Under the pieces are notes generated by a model, which saw only the letters and a list, made by a program, of their open reading frames with translations, was not told the origin of the DNA and searched no databases. Made by a program: the position numbers and the translations under genes. Below, piece after piece: positions 47,483-55,328 of a stretch of 64,000 nt of DNA. The stretch covers positions 124,001-188,000 of the forward strand of contig NZ_PJNI01000008.1 in assembly GCF_002844555.1 (NCBI RefSeq). The letters run 5' to 3'. Position 1 is the first letter of the stretch. Each line of letters opens with the position of its first letter. This DNA is from Brumimicrobium salinarum (GTDB lineage Bacteria > Bacteroidota > Bacteroidia > Flavobacteriales_D > Crocinitomicaceae).

Positions 47483-49027
47483 ATGAAAATTAAACTATTT
47501 TTAATATTAGTCCAAATAATCTTATCTGGATTGTCACTTGCGAATAACTTAAAAATAAATAATGTCACACGTCCTTCCAATGACAAAGTTTCCTTTGATT
47601 TGCAGTGGGATAATAGTTGGAATTTTAATGGTTTGTCAAGTACAGCAGAAAACTGGGATGCAGTTTGGGTGTTTGTGAAAGTTCAAGATTGTAATTCTGA
47701 TTTTAAGACATGGGAACACGGTGATTTAAGCACCAATTCTTCAGATCATGTTGCTTCTGGTGGAATATTAACAGTTGATGCCGTTTCAGATGGAAAAGGT
47801 GTTTTTATAAAAAGACAAAGTAGAGGTGTTGGAAATATTTCCTCTACCAGCATTACCTTAACGTTTCAAACTGCTTACAACCCAAGTAACATTAGCCTAG
47901 AAGTATTCGGAATAGAGATGGTCTCTGTGCTAGATGGCGCATTTGAAGTTGGAGGAACTTCCGGTTCTTATAATAGTTTGGATGCTGGAGTAGCTTTTAA
48001 CAATGGACACACTATTTCAAGTGAAAGTGCGATAAGTGCAGGACTGTTAAAAACAGAGGGTGCACCAAACACCCCTTCTGAACTTAGTTACAACCCATCC
48101 ATTCCTGCGAATTTTCCAAAAGGATACAATTTCTTTTATATTATGAAGTATGAAATAACACAGGAACAGTATGTTAACTTCTTGAACCTTTTGAACTATG
48201 CGCAACAGACTGTACGTACCTCTCATCTTCCTAATTCCCCAACGGGAACAAATGGTTTAGCTCCGAATCCAACGAGTATAATGAATCGGAATGGGGTCCG
48301 AATTATTACACCAGGAAATCTTAGTCCAGATAACAAGCCTGCAATTTATGGATGTGACCTCAATAATAATGGTGTCTTTAACGAAGCGGATGATGGTCAA
48401 AATTTGGCTTGTAATTATTTAAGTTGGCCTGATATTCTTGCTTATCTAGATTGGTCTGGACTACGTCCAATGACAGAGTTAGAATTTGAAAAAGCTTGTC
48501 GTGGTCCCTTACCCGTAGTTACGGATGAATACGCGTGGGGAGCTAAAGAGATCATCCAAACAAGTTCAAATACCATATCAGATGCTGGTACAAAAGATGA
48601 ACTTTCAACCATTGAGGCGACCCCTGTTGATGGCTTAGCCGCAATAAATGGTGATTCTAATAATGATGGTCCTTTAAGAGTTGGTTTCGCTGCATCCAAC
48701 ATTCCTACAAGAGCCGGAGCTGGAGCTTCTTACTGGAGCTCATTAGACATGACTGGAAACCTATGGGAGCAAACTGTTTCAGTAGGCTATGCAAACGGAA
48801 ACATATCAAGCTTTACTGGGGTATTAGGTGATGGAAAACTTAATAATAGTGGAGACGCCGATCAATCAGGTTGGAACTTAGATCCTACTTTCAGCATTGT
48901 TAGAGGTGGTAGCTACGCATCAGGTGATTTTCAAAGTAGGGTAGGTGATAGGGTTAATATAAACTCGACAACTTACAACTTCAATAGAAACCCTGAAGCT
49001 GGTGGTCGTGGAGTACGACAATATTAA
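47483..49027 (+). CDS. secreted FGE/SUMF1-fold protein with novel N-terminal domain (cassette gene 1)
   Basis: 514 residues from ATG 47483 (signal peptide cleaved near S-L-A-N). Domain 1 (about 20-150) is a beta-rich module with W-D-N-S-W, N-W-D-A-V-W-V-F-V-K, S-T-N-S-S-D-H and D-G-K-G-V-F-I, ending in E-V-F-G-I-E-M-V. Domain 2 (about 150-514) is an FGE fold: Y-I-M-K-Y-E-I-T-Q-E-Q-Y, a Ca-loop-like D-L-N-N-N-G-V-F-N-E-A-D, A-C-N-Y-L-S-W, L-R-P-M-T-E-L-E-F-E-K-A-C-R-G, D-M-T-G-N-L-W-E-Q and R-G-G-S-Y. The catalytic Cys pair after RGGS is absent. First gene of a three-gene operon (gaps 25 and 31 bp). Probably a surface-assembly factor; mechanism unknown. Confidence 0.82.
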   Translation: MKIKLFLILVQIILSGLSLANNLKINNVTRPSNDKVSFDLQWDNSWNFNGLSSTAENWDAVWVFVKVQDCNSDFKTWEHGDLSTNSSDHVASGGILTVDAVSDGKGVFIKRQSRGVGNISSTSITLTFQTAYNPSNISLEVFGIEMVSVLDGAFEVGGTSGSYNSLDAGVAFNNGHTISSESAISAGLLKTEGAPNTPSELSYNPSIPANFPKGYNFFYIMKYEITQEQYVNFLNLLNYAQQTVRTSHLPNSPTGTNGLAPNPTSIMNRNGVRIITPGNLSPDNKPAIYGCDLNNNGVFNEADDGQNLACNYLSWPDILAYLDWSGLRPMTELEFEKACRGPLPVVTDEYAWGAKEIIQTSSNTISDAGTKDELSTIEATPVDGLAAINGDSNNDGPLRVGFAASNIPTRAGAGASYWSSLDMTGNLWEQTVSVGYANGNISSFTGVLGDGKLNNSGDADQSGWNLDPTFSIVRGGSYASGDFQSRVGDRVNINSTTYNFNRNPEAGGRGVRQY

Positions 49028-49052
49028 TTCTATTTATATAGTCAGGTATCAA

Positions 49053-50198
49053 ATGAATATGATTAAATGGTATTATAAAATATTAATCACATTGTTGATC
49101 CAAATATGCAGTATTGCAGTCTTTGGCCAAGCTCCATTCTATGGAGGGCCTGGGAATGGAGCTTCAAGTGAAAAATTATTAGCTTCAAGCTGTAGTACAA
49201 CATCGTACTCATCGTTCTTAGGTGGAGAATCTGATGGGAATACTAATGCAAAATATGGAACCTCTTGTGAATCCACTTCAATCTCTATGTTTGCAGGAAG
49301 TAACTCAGATGGTTTTTCAAGTAGTAACATAGGCGGAAGTTGTGATACTTATTCATACAATCCTTTTTTAGGTGGTGAATCTGATGGTAATTCTAACGCA
49401 AAATACGGCACCTCATGTGAGCCAAAAACAGTAACCTTATTTGCAGGAGGTTCCACAGATGGTTTTACAAACAATAATTTGAATGGGTTCTGTGACGTTA
49501 TTTCTTATAACTCTTATCTTGGAGGAGAAACAGATGGTTACACCAATTCCGTTTATGGAACTCCTTGTGAATCTAAAACAATTACATTATTTGCTGGAAG
49601 TAGTACGGATGGATTCAGCTCTCATAACCTTGGTGTAGATTGTAATATCGACCCTTTACCTATTGAATTACTGTACTTTGATGCAATTAAAGAGAATGAA
49701 AAAGTAAGAAATCAATGGGTTACAATGAGTGAGCGAAATAATGATTTTTTCACCATAGAGAGATCACTAGATGGATATCAATGGAAAGAACTAGGAACAG
49801 TGCCGGGAGCTGGAAACTCGTCTACAGAATTAAATTATCATTGGTATGATATGCATCCGAAACAAGGTATTTTATATTACCGTTTAAAACAAACAGATTT
49901 TGATGGTGCTTATACGTATTCAGACATTAGATCAGTTGTTTTTGATAATTATTCAAACGACAATATTACATTATATCCGAACCCTACAAGTGGTAAGGTT
50001 CAATTGAAAGTCATTAAAGGCAAATTAAAAAACGTTTCAATTAGTATTTATGATGCCCAAGGGCAATTGGTATTTGAATTGCCAAACTTTTCTGGTACAT
50101 CTCATGTTTTTGACCTTTCATTTTTCCAAAAAGGAATTTATATAATGAAAATACGAAGTGATGAAGAATTAAAAGCTTTTAAAATAGTAAACCAATAA
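49053..50198 (+). CDS. T9SS cargo with six 25-residue Cys/GG-x-DG repeats (cassette gene 2)
   Basis: 381 residues from ATG 49053. The signal peptide ends at V-F-G-Q. Six exact 25-residue repeats follow (codons 49191-49640), each beginning with Cys and carrying (L/A)-G-G/S-x-x-D-G near its centre. Odd and even units alternate in type (F-L-G-G-E-S-D-G-N versus F-A-G-S-x-x-D-G-F), so the true period is 50 residues, three times. A seventh Cys closes the array. A linker domain (about 220-305) leads to a T9SS type A sorting domain (about 310-381; L-Y-P-N-P-T-S-G-K and G-I-Y-I-M-K-I). It lies between two FGE-like genes and is their likely partner. Confidence 0.88.
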   Translation: MNMIKWYYKILITLLIQICSIAVFGQAPFYGGPGNGASSEKLLASSCSTTSYSSFLGGESDGNTNAKYGTSCESTSISMFAGSNSDGFSSSNIGGSCDTYSYNPFLGGESDGNSNAKYGTSCEPKTVTLFAGGSTDGFTNNNLNGFCDVISYNSYLGGETDGYTNSVYGTPCESKTITLFAGSSTDGFSSHNLGVDCNIDPLPIELLYFDAIKENEKVRNQWVTMSERNNDFFTIERSLDGYQWKELGTVPGAGNSSTELNYHWYDMHPKQGILYYRLKQTDFDGAYTYSDIRSVVFDNYSNDNITLYPNPTSGKVQLKVIKGKLKNVSISIYDAQGQLVFELPNFSGTSHVFDLSFFQKGIYIMKIRSDEELKAFKIVNQ

Positions 50199-50229
50199 AA
50201 CGATTATTAAGAATTTAAAATATAGAAAA

Positions 50230-52209
50230 ATGAAAAAATATAAACTACTTCTAGTATTTGTTTTTACCTTATTATGCAACACTATTCTTGCAAGTAATGT
50301 TCAAATAACTAATGTTACTCGTCCAGCCAATGATATCTTAAAGTTTGATGTTTCTTGGGAAAACAGTTGGTACCTTAATACTTCCCCTAATAATTGGGAT
50401 GCAGTTTGGGTATTTATAAAGGCTCAAGATTGTAACACAGAGTTGAAAGAATGGAAACATGCAGATGTTAGCACTAATTCTTCCGACCATAATGTATCAG
50501 GTGGTATTCTTCAAGTTGATGCTGTTACTGACGGAAAAGGTGTTTTTATCCGTAGAACTAATCATGGTTTTGGGAATATTCCAACGGCATCTGTCGAGGT
50601 AAAGCTTCAAAACGCAACATATCCTAATAATGGTACGGTAAACTTTGAGGTTTTGGGAATTGAAATGGTCGCTGTTTTAACTGGAGACTTCCAAGTTGGT
50701 AACGCTCATGAAGCAACGCACAGTTTTGAAACAACAACAATTAGCTCTGAGAACGCTATAAATTCTGGGGCTCTTATAAAAAATACAAATAATAAAAGCA
50801 GCAATGCAACACTACCTAATGACTTTCCTAAGGGGTATGATCAATTTTATATAATGAAATATGAAATATCTCAAAATCAATATGCTAAATTTCTAAACTT
50901 ACTCAGTTATAACCAACAGTTTTTTAGAACTAGCAACCCGCCAACTGCTTCTCCAAATACCAATGCTTTATCTGATCAACCGAATGGTATCAGATATAGA
51001 AACGGAATAATCCTTACTGCCCCTGGTTCTGTTAGCAATGGTGCAGAATATGGTGCCGATTACAACGATAACACTACAGTGAATGAATCTGATGATGGAC
51101 AAAGTATAGCTTGTAATTTCTTAAAATGGACAGACTTACTCGCTTACCTTGATTGGGCTGCGCTTAGACCAATGACCGAATTGGAGTACGAAAAAGCATG
51201 TAGAGGTGAGAATTCAGCTGTTACTGATGAATATGCTTGGGGAAATAAGATTGTTCATGGTGCGAAATCTATTTCAATTAATAATGATGGACAAGGAAGT
51301 GAAACTTCAACAACAACAGCACCTGCAAATCATGGTGTTGCAGCTGTATTAGGTAAAAACGAAACATCAAGTGGACCTCTTCGCGTTGGGTTTGCAGCTT
51401 CTCAAGGTTCGCCTACTCGCCTTAGTGCTGGGGCATCTTATTGGGGCGTTTTAGATCTAACAGGTAACGTTTGGGAACAAACCGTATCGGCAGGATTTGA
51501 GAGTTCAAATATCTCATCTTTTACCGGTGGACTAGGAGATGGTGAAATAACATCTGATGGAAAAGCAAATCAAGCAGACTGGGAGCTAGACCCCTTATAT
51601 AGTCTAGTAAAAGGTGGAAGTTGGATGTCTGGAGCTCTTCTTCCTGATTCTGCTTATTGTTTTCCGACCAGTAATAGCAATAAAAAAAACATCAACTATC
51701 ATATAAGCAGGTTTAGGTTGGCTAACGTAGACCACAGCACACCCTATACAGATACGATTTACAATGATTATACTGCTCAAGTTGAGCCAATTCTTATGTA
51801 TCCTGGACAGCCTTATACCCCTTATGTTACAGTCTCAAATGGTTATAGGCCCTATGTTAGAGTTTGGATTGATGAAAACAATAACGGACAATTTGAAAGT
51901 ACGGAACGAGTATCTTACTATGGTACTTCTGGAACTATAAACGGTGAATTTGCTATTCCTGACATATCCGTGTCATTACCTCCAGGTTCTTATAGGCTAC
52001 GGGTTGCCTATAGTCAGTATTATGCGCCTTCCGCGAATGGATGTGACCCTGCAAATGGTAATTATTGGAGTTCTGGTTCAGAAATAGAGGACTACACACT
52101 TGTTGTTGGTGGTTTAGATCCAGTTGGTTCTAGAGTTAATATCGGAGACACTAAGTTTAATGCTGACCGGCATCCTGCCACAGGTGGTAGAGGTGTTCGT
52201 CAATTTTAA
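50230..52209 (+). CDS. secreted FGE/SUMF1-fold protein with inserted GEVED domain (cassette gene 3)
   Basis: 659 residues, paralogous to cassette gene 1 throughout (N-terminal W-E-N-S-W / N-W-D-A-V-W-V-F-I-K domain at about 20-150, then FGE fold). The major difference is an insertion of about 160 residues (roughly 472-632, DNA about 51645-52128) placed after V-K-G-G-S-W and before the final V-G-S-R-V-N...G-G-R-G-V-R-Q-F. The insert is a GEVED module (Y-C-F-P-T, Y-N-D-Y-T, V-R-V-W-I-D-E-N-N-N-G-Q-F, G-S-E-I-E-D-Y-T-L). GEVED domains occur in Bacteroidota surface proteins and likely bind ligands. The FGE catalytic cysteines are missing here too. Confidence 0.83.
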   Translation: MKKYKLLLVFVFTLLCNTILASNVQITNVTRPANDILKFDVSWENSWYLNTSPNNWDAVWVFIKAQDCNTELKEWKHADVSTNSSDHNVSGGILQVDAVTDGKGVFIRRTNHGFGNIPTASVEVKLQNATYPNNGTVNFEVLGIEMVAVLTGDFQVGNAHEATHSFETTTISSENAINSGALIKNTNNKSSNATLPNDFPKGYDQFYIMKYEISQNQYAKFLNLLSYNQQFFRTSNPPTASPNTNALSDQPNGIRYRNGIILTAPGSVSNGAEYGADYNDNTTVNESDDGQSIACNFLKWTDLLAYLDWAALRPMTELEYEKACRGENSAVTDEYAWGNKIVHGAKSISINNDGQGSETSTTTAPANHGVAAVLGKNETSSGPLRVGFAASQGSPTRLSAGASYWGVLDLTGNVWEQTVSAGFESSNISSFTGGLGDGEITSDGKANQADWELDPLYSLVKGGSWMSGALLPDSAYCFPTSNSNKKNINYHISRFRLANVDHSTPYTDTIYNDYTAQVEPILMYPGQPYTPYVTVSNGYRPYVRVWIDENNNGQFESTERVSYYGTSGTINGEFAIPDISVSLPPGSYRLRVAYSQYYAPSANGCDPANGNYWSSGSEIEDYTLVVGGLDPVGSRVNIGDTKFNADRHPATGGRGVRQF

Positions 52210-52246
52210 AGGACTTATTTAGATTGGATCATACTATAAATTTATT

Positions 52247-52280
52247 CGAACTAACGAGTACCATACAGCTCGTTAGTTCG
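52247..52280. terminator. 12-bp hairpin after the FGE cassette
   Basis: CGAACTAACGAG (52247-52258) and its exact complement (52269-52280) flank a 10-base loop. No T-run follows, so it may be a processed 3' end or a palindromic repeat rather than a classical terminator. Confidence 0.55.
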
Positions 52281-52442
52281 ATAGCTGACAGTTGTTGAAT
52301 GGCATCCTCCTATTCAAAAATAGGAATGGAGCAATTACATTTCTGTTGTCATCAAGGACGTTTTTTTGGTTTGTCGAATAGACTTTCTTCTTTTTCCTCA
52401 ACTCATCCAACATGAATTATAAAATTTTCTTATTTTTAATTC

Positions 52443-52592
52443 ATGATGCCTATTATTATAATTTCAATTGTTGTTTTTATCCTTCTTATTTTTGTTTGGG
52501 TAATATATAATCAACTTGTTTCAGCACGTGAATCGGTTAACGAGGCACTTGCGGGGTCTCCAAACATATATCTCAGTCAAAAAAGCTCATAA
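52443..52592 (+). pseudogene. LemA-family N-terminal fragment
   Basis: 49 codons: one membrane helix (I-I-I-I-S-I-V-V-F-I-L-L-I-F-V-W-V) followed by I-Y-N-Q-L-V-S-A-R-E-S-V-N-E-A, the characteristic start of LemA proteins (normally about 190 residues). The frame then leaves the family (L-A-G-S-P-N-I) and stops. The rest of lemA is absent, so this is a remnant next to a transposase. Confidence 0.72.
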
Positions 52593-52667
52593 AAACATCA
52601 TTCCATAAACCTTGATTGAATAATTTTCACTAACTTATTTAGTATTAACCCAATAAGCCTAAATCAT

Positions 52668-53225
52668 ATGAGTAGAAATTATCGGTTTCACAACCCTGAA
52701 GCGCCTTATTTTGTAAGTTTTTCAGTTGTAGAATGGTTAGATGTATTTACAAGAAATGAATACAAAGACATTTTAATTGACAGTTTACATTATTGTCAAG
52801 AAAAAAAAGGAATGGAAATTTACGCATGGTGTATACTGTCAAATCATGTCCATTTAGTTTTTAGAAGTACTGAAGGAATGCCACCAGGTCAGTTACTCGG
52901 AAGTTTTAAACGACATACAAGCATGGCTGTCGTAGAAGCAATTAAAGAAAATGACAGGGAAAGTAGAAAAGAAAATTTGTTGGAAACTTTTAAACGCAAT
53001 GGAAGTAAAAAATCTAATGTAACATATAATCAATTCTGGCGACAAGACAATAAACCAATCGAATTATGGAGTAATTTTGTAATTTCTCAAAAAATTAGAT
53101 ATATCCATAATAATCCTGTAGAGCAAGGACTTGTTTTTAGACCAGAAGATTATCTATACAGCAGCGCAGTAGACTATAGTGGTGAGAAAGGTGTTTTAAA
53201 TGGAGTTGTGGTTGTTGGATTGTAA
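52668..53225 (+). CDS. REP-associated tyrosine transposase (RAYT)
   Basis: 185 residues of the Y1 (IS200-like) transposase fold. The HUH motif is N-H-V-H-L-V-F (H60, H62), preceded by M-E-I-Y-A-W-C-I-L-S. The catalytic tyrosine is most likely Y145 in Q-K-I-R-Y-I-H-N-N-P-V-E-Q-G-L. RAYTs are single-copy domesticated relatives of IS200 that copy REP palindromes around genomes. A REP (53267-53293) lies 42 bp downstream and a near-identical copy at 28577-28603; REP-like hairpins follow at 54051-54115. It appears intact. Confidence 0.92.
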   Translation: MSRNYRFHNPEAPYFVSFSVVEWLDVFTRNEYKDILIDSLHYCQEKKGMEIYAWCILSNHVHLVFRSTEGMPPGQLLGSFKRHTSMAVVEAIKENDRESRKENLLETFKRNGSKKSNVTYNQFWRQDNKPIELWSNFVISQKIRYIHNNPVEQGLVFRPEDYLYSSAVDYSGEKGVLNGVVVVGL

Positions 53226-53266
53226 AATATTTGTATTTTTAAACAAGGTAATAGTTAGGATTCAGA

Positions 53267-53293
53267 CTACCACGAGATGAAATCTCGCGGTAG
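53267..53293. repeat. REP palindrome next to RAYT (CTACCACGAGAT-GAA-ATCTCGCGGTAG)
   Basis: A 27-bp palindrome with one mismatch. Its reverse complement differs by one base from the element at 28577-28603. Position directly after the RAYT gene suggests it is the cognate substrate. Confidence 0.88.
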
Positions 53294-53406
53294 CGGGTGG
53301 GGAGACACAATTCGGTCAGGTAATTCTGCTGGGCATGGAGTCGTTGAGGATTCAAAAGGAAGAAAAGAGATAAAAGTTGACCCAAGTTCACTAAAGAAAA
53401 AATAAA
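53275..53406 (+). pseudogene. C-terminal gene fragment (possible toxin tail)
   Basis: An open frame of about 42 codons from the ATG inside the REP to TAA 53404-53406 encodes G-W-G-D-T-I-R-S-G-N-S-A-G-H-G-V-V-E-D and a Lys-rich end. It has the look of the end of a larger protein whose body is missing; the REP has cut into it. A polymorphic-toxin C-terminus is one guess, because a lipoprotein gene follows 2 bp later, but I do not recognise the family. Confidence 0.35.
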
Positions 53407-53408
53407 TA

Positions 53409-54044
53409 ATGAGAATCAATCATTTTGTGATATTACTATCAGTTTTCAATTTCATGTTAATTGGTTGCTCAATTGAGGATGAGGAAGATATAGTTGCTAA
53501 TGGTTTTTTTGAGGTTTTCAATAAGGATTCAGTACTTCTTGAATCAGGTTATATGAGGAACGGTAAGAAAGATAGTATATTCTTACATTACCATTTGAAT
53601 GGACAAATAAAAAGTTATACTCAATATGATAATGGTATACCTGTGTTTAGTCGATATGATTTAAAAGAAAACGGTGATTTCATTAGGTATTGTTATTATG
53701 ATAATACTGGTAAAAGGGTGTATGTTTGTCGCTACGAGAACGAAGAAATTGTTCAAGAAGATGGAAGGGGGATTCCCCAAGTTGAACTACATAATTTTTA
53801 CAAGTTAGATACGTTTAAGATTCTGTTTACGCTTGTTACCCCTCCCAATTACAGCAGAAGTTTAGAGGTAAGATATAATGACTCCTTGGTAGTAAAGAAG
53901 AAGCTTGGTAATGAAAGTTCGTATACACTGTTTGGAGAGCATAAGGATAAAGAGATTAAATTTAAGGCAAAATTATATTTGACTAAAGAGAACACAGATG
54001 ATACACTAGTTCATTTTGCCTATGCAAATATTGAAGCTATTTAA
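53409..54044 (+). CDS. hypothetical lipoprotein with MORN-like repeats
   Basis: 211 residues. Signal and lipobox L-I-G-C (Cys about residue 20). The N-terminal half has MORN/TT-antigen-like strands (G-Y-M-R-N-G-K-K-D, H-L-N-G-Q-I-K-S-Y, Y-D-N-G), often found in immunity or surface proteins. The C-terminal half is beta-rich and unassigned. It starts 2 bp after a C-terminal fragment of another gene, so it may be the surviving partner (for example immunity protein) of a lost toxin. That link is inference. Confidence 0.6.
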   Translation: MRINHFVILLSVFNFMLIGCSIEDEEDIVANGFFEVFNKDSVLLESGYMRNGKKDSIFLHYHLNGQIKSYTQYDNGIPVFSRYDLKENGDFIRYCYYDNTGKRVYVCRYENEEIVQEDGRGIPQVELHNFYKLDTFKILFTLVTPPNYSRSLEVRYNDSLVVKKKLGNESSYTLFGEHKDKEIKFKAKLYLTKENTDDTLVHFAYANIEAI

Positions 54045-54050
54045 CATTCA

Positions 54051-54115
54051 CTACCTCACGAGATTTTGCTTCCCAAGCTGTCGCGAGAATTAGCGAAGCT
54101 TCTCGTGGTCTTGGG
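54051..54115. repeat. pair of REP-like hairpins
   Basis: Starts with CTACCTCACGAGAT, the REP arm with two extra bases. A second palindrome follows: CCCAAG (54072-54077) with CTTGGG (54110-54115) outside, and GCGAGAA (54083-54089) with TTCTCGT (54100-54106) inside. The C-G-A-G-A core is shared with the RAYT-linked REP. Confidence 0.6.
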
Positions 54116-54125
54116 CTTATCAATT

Positions 54126-54167
54126 AAAAAAAACCACCTAGAATTTTACTTCTAAATGGCCTTTTTA
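54126..54167. terminator. bidirectional terminator
   Basis: A hairpin (CCA...TAGAA / TTCTA...TGG) flanked by an A-run and T5, between the convergent lipoprotein and M42 peptidase genes. Confidence 0.6.
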
Positions 54168-54210
54168 GTTAGAATACCTAAATCCAGTTTTTGAGCTATA
54201 TAACCAAAAA

Positions 54211-55290
54211 CTACGTGAAATACCTAAAATCTTGCTTGTTCTCAATCTGTTTTATCGAAGCAAAAATTAATTTTATCGTATTTGAAACATCTTCTTCGTG
54301 CGTCATTTCTACTGTGGTGTGCATGTAACGAATTGGCAATGAGATTAATGCTGCAGGAACTCCTTCATTGCTGTAGGCAAAAGCATCGGTATCTGTTCCC
54401 GTAGCACGTGAAGCCGCTAAACGCTGGAAAGGAATCTTTTCATCTTCGGCTGCGTTAATGATGAGTTTCAGTAGATTGTTTTGAACTGCTGGACCATAAG
54501 TAAGCACAGGACCTTTACCGCCTTTTAAATCACCTTGCTCTTTTTTGTCTATCATCGGTGTATTGGTATCGTGACAAACATCGGTGATGATTGCAACATC
54601 GGGTTTTATTTTCTGTGCAATCATTTGGGCTCCACGTAAACCAATTTCTTCTTGAACAGAATTTACAATGTACAATCCAAAAGGTAACTTTGTATCCGTT
54701 TCTTTCAACATTCTTGCCACTTGAGCAATCATAAATCCACCCACTCGGTTATCTAAAGCTCTTCCAACGTATCTTTTTTCATTGAGAATCATGAATTCAT
54801 CCTCAAAAGTTACAACGCAACCTACGTGAACTCCTAGTTTTTCAACTTCTTCTTTCGAGCTGCACCCACAATCAATAGTGATGTTTTTTAGACTTGGCTT
54901 TGGGTCTTTGTCGTGACGTGTATGAATTGCAGGCCAGCCAAAAACAGCTTTTACAATTCCTTTGTCGGTATGAATGTTTACTCTTTTTGAAGGAGCAATC
55001 ATGTGATCTGAACCACCATTTCTTCTTACGTAAATAAATCCATCATCTGTAATGTAATGCACAAACCAAGAAATTTCATCCGCATGTGCCTCAATGACAA
55101 CTTTGTATTCTGCTTCAGGATTAATAACCCCAACAACAGTTCCATAGTTGTCTACCATGTAATCATCAATGTAAGGCTTAATGTATTCTAGCCACATTTT
55201 CTGACCAGGAGACTCGAACCCAGTAGGAGAAGCGTTGTCTAAATATTTCTTTAAGAATTCTTTACTTTCTTCTGTTATTGCTTTACTCAT
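54211..55290 (-). CDS. M42-family aminopeptidase
   Basis: 359 residues, complete M42 set: H-A-D (V-I-E-A-H-A-D-E-I), D in R-A-L-D-N-R-V-G-G, catalytic E-E in S-V-Q-E-E-I-G-L-R-G-A, D in I-I-T-D-V-C-H-D and H in R-Y-M-H-T-T-V-E-M. These enzymes form large dodecamers that trim peptides in the cytosol. A perfect TATCTTTG promoter box lies 17 bp upstream at 55307-55314. Confidence 0.94.
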   Translation of the reverse strand: MSKAITEESKEFLKKYLDNASPTGFESPGQKMWLEYIKPYIDDYMVDNYGTVVGVINPEAEYKVVIEAHADEISWFVHYITDDGFIYVRRNGGSDHMIAPSKRVNIHTDKGIVKAVFGWPAIHTRHDKDPKPSLKNITIDCGCSSKEEVEKLGVHVGCVVTFEDEFMILNEKRYVGRALDNRVGGFMIAQVARMLKETDTKLPFGLYIVNSVQEEIGLRGAQMIAQKIKPDVAIITDVCHDTNTPMIDKKEQGDLKGGKGPVLTYGPAVQNNLLKLIINAAEDEKIPFQRLAASRATGTDTDAFAYSNEGVPAALISLPIRYMHTTVEMTHEEDVSNTIKLIFASIKQIENKQDFRYFT

Positions 55291-55306
55291 TTTTTTTGAT
55301 TTTTCT

Positions 55307-55314
55307 CAAAGATA
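55307..55314 (-). promoter_or_regulatory. -7 promoter box TATCTTTG for M42 peptidase
   Basis: Perfect TAnnTTTG on the minus strand, 17 bases before the ATG. Confidence 0.65.
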
Positions 55315-55328
55315 AAAAATCAAAAAAC

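Noticed and set aside
49191-49640. CRISPR-like or tandem DNA repeat
   Set aside because: The 75-nt periodicity is within an open reading frame and codons vary freely, so the repeat is at protein level.
47483-52209. Functional formylglycine-generating enzymes acting on sulfatases
   Set aside because: The active-site cysteine pair after GGS is missing in both proteins and no sulfatase gene is present.
53409-54044. Confident immunity protein call
   Set aside because: Only position next to a short unrecognised fragment and MORN-like strands support it; kept as hypothetical lipoprotein.
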